A stretch of DNA of 64,000 bases from Aricia agestis (taxonomy: Eukaryota; Arthropoda; Insecta; Lepidoptera; Lycaenidae). The position numbers and the translations under genes were made by a program. A model generated the notes under the pieces. That model made no database searches and was not told the DNA's origin. It saw only the letters and a list, made by a program, of their open reading frames with translations. The stretch covers positions 8,493,262 through 8,557,261 of the forward strand of contig NC_056418.1 of NCBI RefSeq assembly GCF_905147365.1. Direction: 5' to 3'. Shown piece by piece: positions 62,991 to 64,000 of the stretch. How positions within the stretch are numbered: position 1 is the stretch's first letter; each line of letters starts with the position of its first letter.

Positions 62991-64000
62991 TTAAATAATT
63001 CCGAATGTTTACATAACTCGACGTAACATAAATTTGTTTTCCATTCAACATGGGAACATGTTTTAGAAATTAAAAATTCTTTTGTTATGCGCTTGGTAAA
63101 TTGTAGCCGAGTGAAATTCTTAAGAATTTAAAAATGTTGTACTAACAAAGAGAGGTTTTATGTTAATTACACAATGTGGTTCCCAAGACGACCTGCAGCA
63201 TATTTTATTCATCATTAGTAGTTGTGAAGACACCGAGCACCTTACTAATAGAAAGATCCACAAACTTTTTATGTACGTTTATAGTGTTTTGTCCTTGTCT
63301 GATATTTAATAAATGTGGCTTGACAGACAGACAAAACGTTGCACTAACTTTTGTATGCACAGGTCTTTTAAAATAAAAAGGGTTAACTGACACGCTAGTA
63401 AAAACTGGCATGCATTAGGCTTAATGTCCAATTTTTAGTAAATTAAAAACAGTTTAAAATAATTATGAATTTTCAAGGAAAAATTTTTAAGTAGGTGAAG
63501 CTGGGATTCAGGTTTTTTAAATTCGTGATCATAGCTCATACATCTAGTAGTTTTTGGATCAAGGACGAGGCTTTGGCTAGTTTTTAGGCCAGTCAAATGG
63601 TAGAGCAACCTTGCTCTGACCAAACTGTCTCCATTTCTGGGTAGTTTTTTGGCTTTTGGCTTAGTTTGAGTTTTATTTTACGACTACTAAATAATTAAAC
63701 CGAATTATTCTTTATTTATAAAAGAAAAAGATTAAGAGAGGTCCAAAAGTTCCAACTCATACATACATATAGCTGTATTTGTCTCATACTTTGATAAGCC
63801 AAGATTTCGCAAACAAGACAGCAACATGGTTAAGTTATTTCTGTGTTGATCTTTGTGTAGGATTTTCAGTTGAATTTTTTATATTACTTTTCCCTAACCA
63901 AACCTTTTACGCCTCTCTGCTTACCAAATAACAATACAATGGAAAATGTTCACCCTATTTACGAATTAAAATTAAACCTTTAATGAGGAAGTCGTATGTT
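62991..64000. other. Gene-less stretch at the right edge
   Basis: AT-rich. One palindromic 'gttttgtccttgtctg / cagacagacaaaac' at 63288-63337 is of the type seen at 45568-45640. No FHA-type exon was found. Confidence 0.35.

Overview
The window is AT-rich, intron-bearing animal DNA packed with repeats, and it looks lepidopteran (moth or butterfly). The evidence is the density of short non-autonomous Helitrons of the Lep1 type (5' end close to TCTATACTAATATTATAAA, 3' GC hairpin, then CTAG), many palindromic MITEs, piggyBac and mariner sequences, and fragments of several non-LTR retrotransposon classes. No database search was possible, so the taxon call is pattern recognition.

Two multi-exon protein genes can be reconstructed, both on the minus strand. 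(1) A piggyBac-type transposase gene runs from its ATG at 10747 to its stop at 6198 in four exons (10604-10747, 8475-8558, 8326-8402, 6198-8238). The joined frame is open for about 781 codons, keeps the catalytic aspartates and a C-terminal zinc-binding module, and has no recognisable terminal repeats. Its 2-kb first intron has accumulated a nested stack of other repeats, so this may be a domesticated transposase. (2) The 3' portion of the Slmap gene (FHA-domain, coiled-coil, tail-anchored protein of the STRIPAK phosphatase complex) occupies 47329-54396 in eleven exons with consistent phases. Its 5' exons, including the first half of the FHA domain, were not found and probably lie beyond 64000.

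Layout. 1-2.0 kb: a Helitron-type STPR-repeat reading frame cut by the window edge, then Helitrons. 2-6 kb: short repeats and palindromic MITEs. 6.2-11.2 kb: the piggyBac-derived gene, with a nearly perfect inverted repeat just upstream of its start codon. 11.2-16.2 kb: small coding remnants, a 1-kb foldback element and a dead mariner. 16.2-17.0 kb: a retrotransposon Gag zinc-knuckle fragment. 17.3-18.5 kb: a CpG-rich block with a consensus splice donor, probably a promoter and first exon on the plus strand. 17.0-22.1 kb: a dispersed cluster of 16 copies of the hexamer CTCTAC on either strand. 22-33 kb: Helitrons, a retrotransposon tail and palindromic MITEs. 33.3-33.6 kb: a second CpG-rich block with ATG and donor. 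34-45 kb: repeats, RTE and cysteine-rich ORF remnants. 45-47.3 kb: the probable Slmap 3' UTR and intergenic DNA. 54.4-64 kb: probably intron or upstream sequence of Slmap, with another dead mariner and several MITEs.

Most of the DNA is transposon-derived. Four elements or element pairs are flanked by TTAA, the same target as piggyBac transposases, although their end sequences differ from each other.
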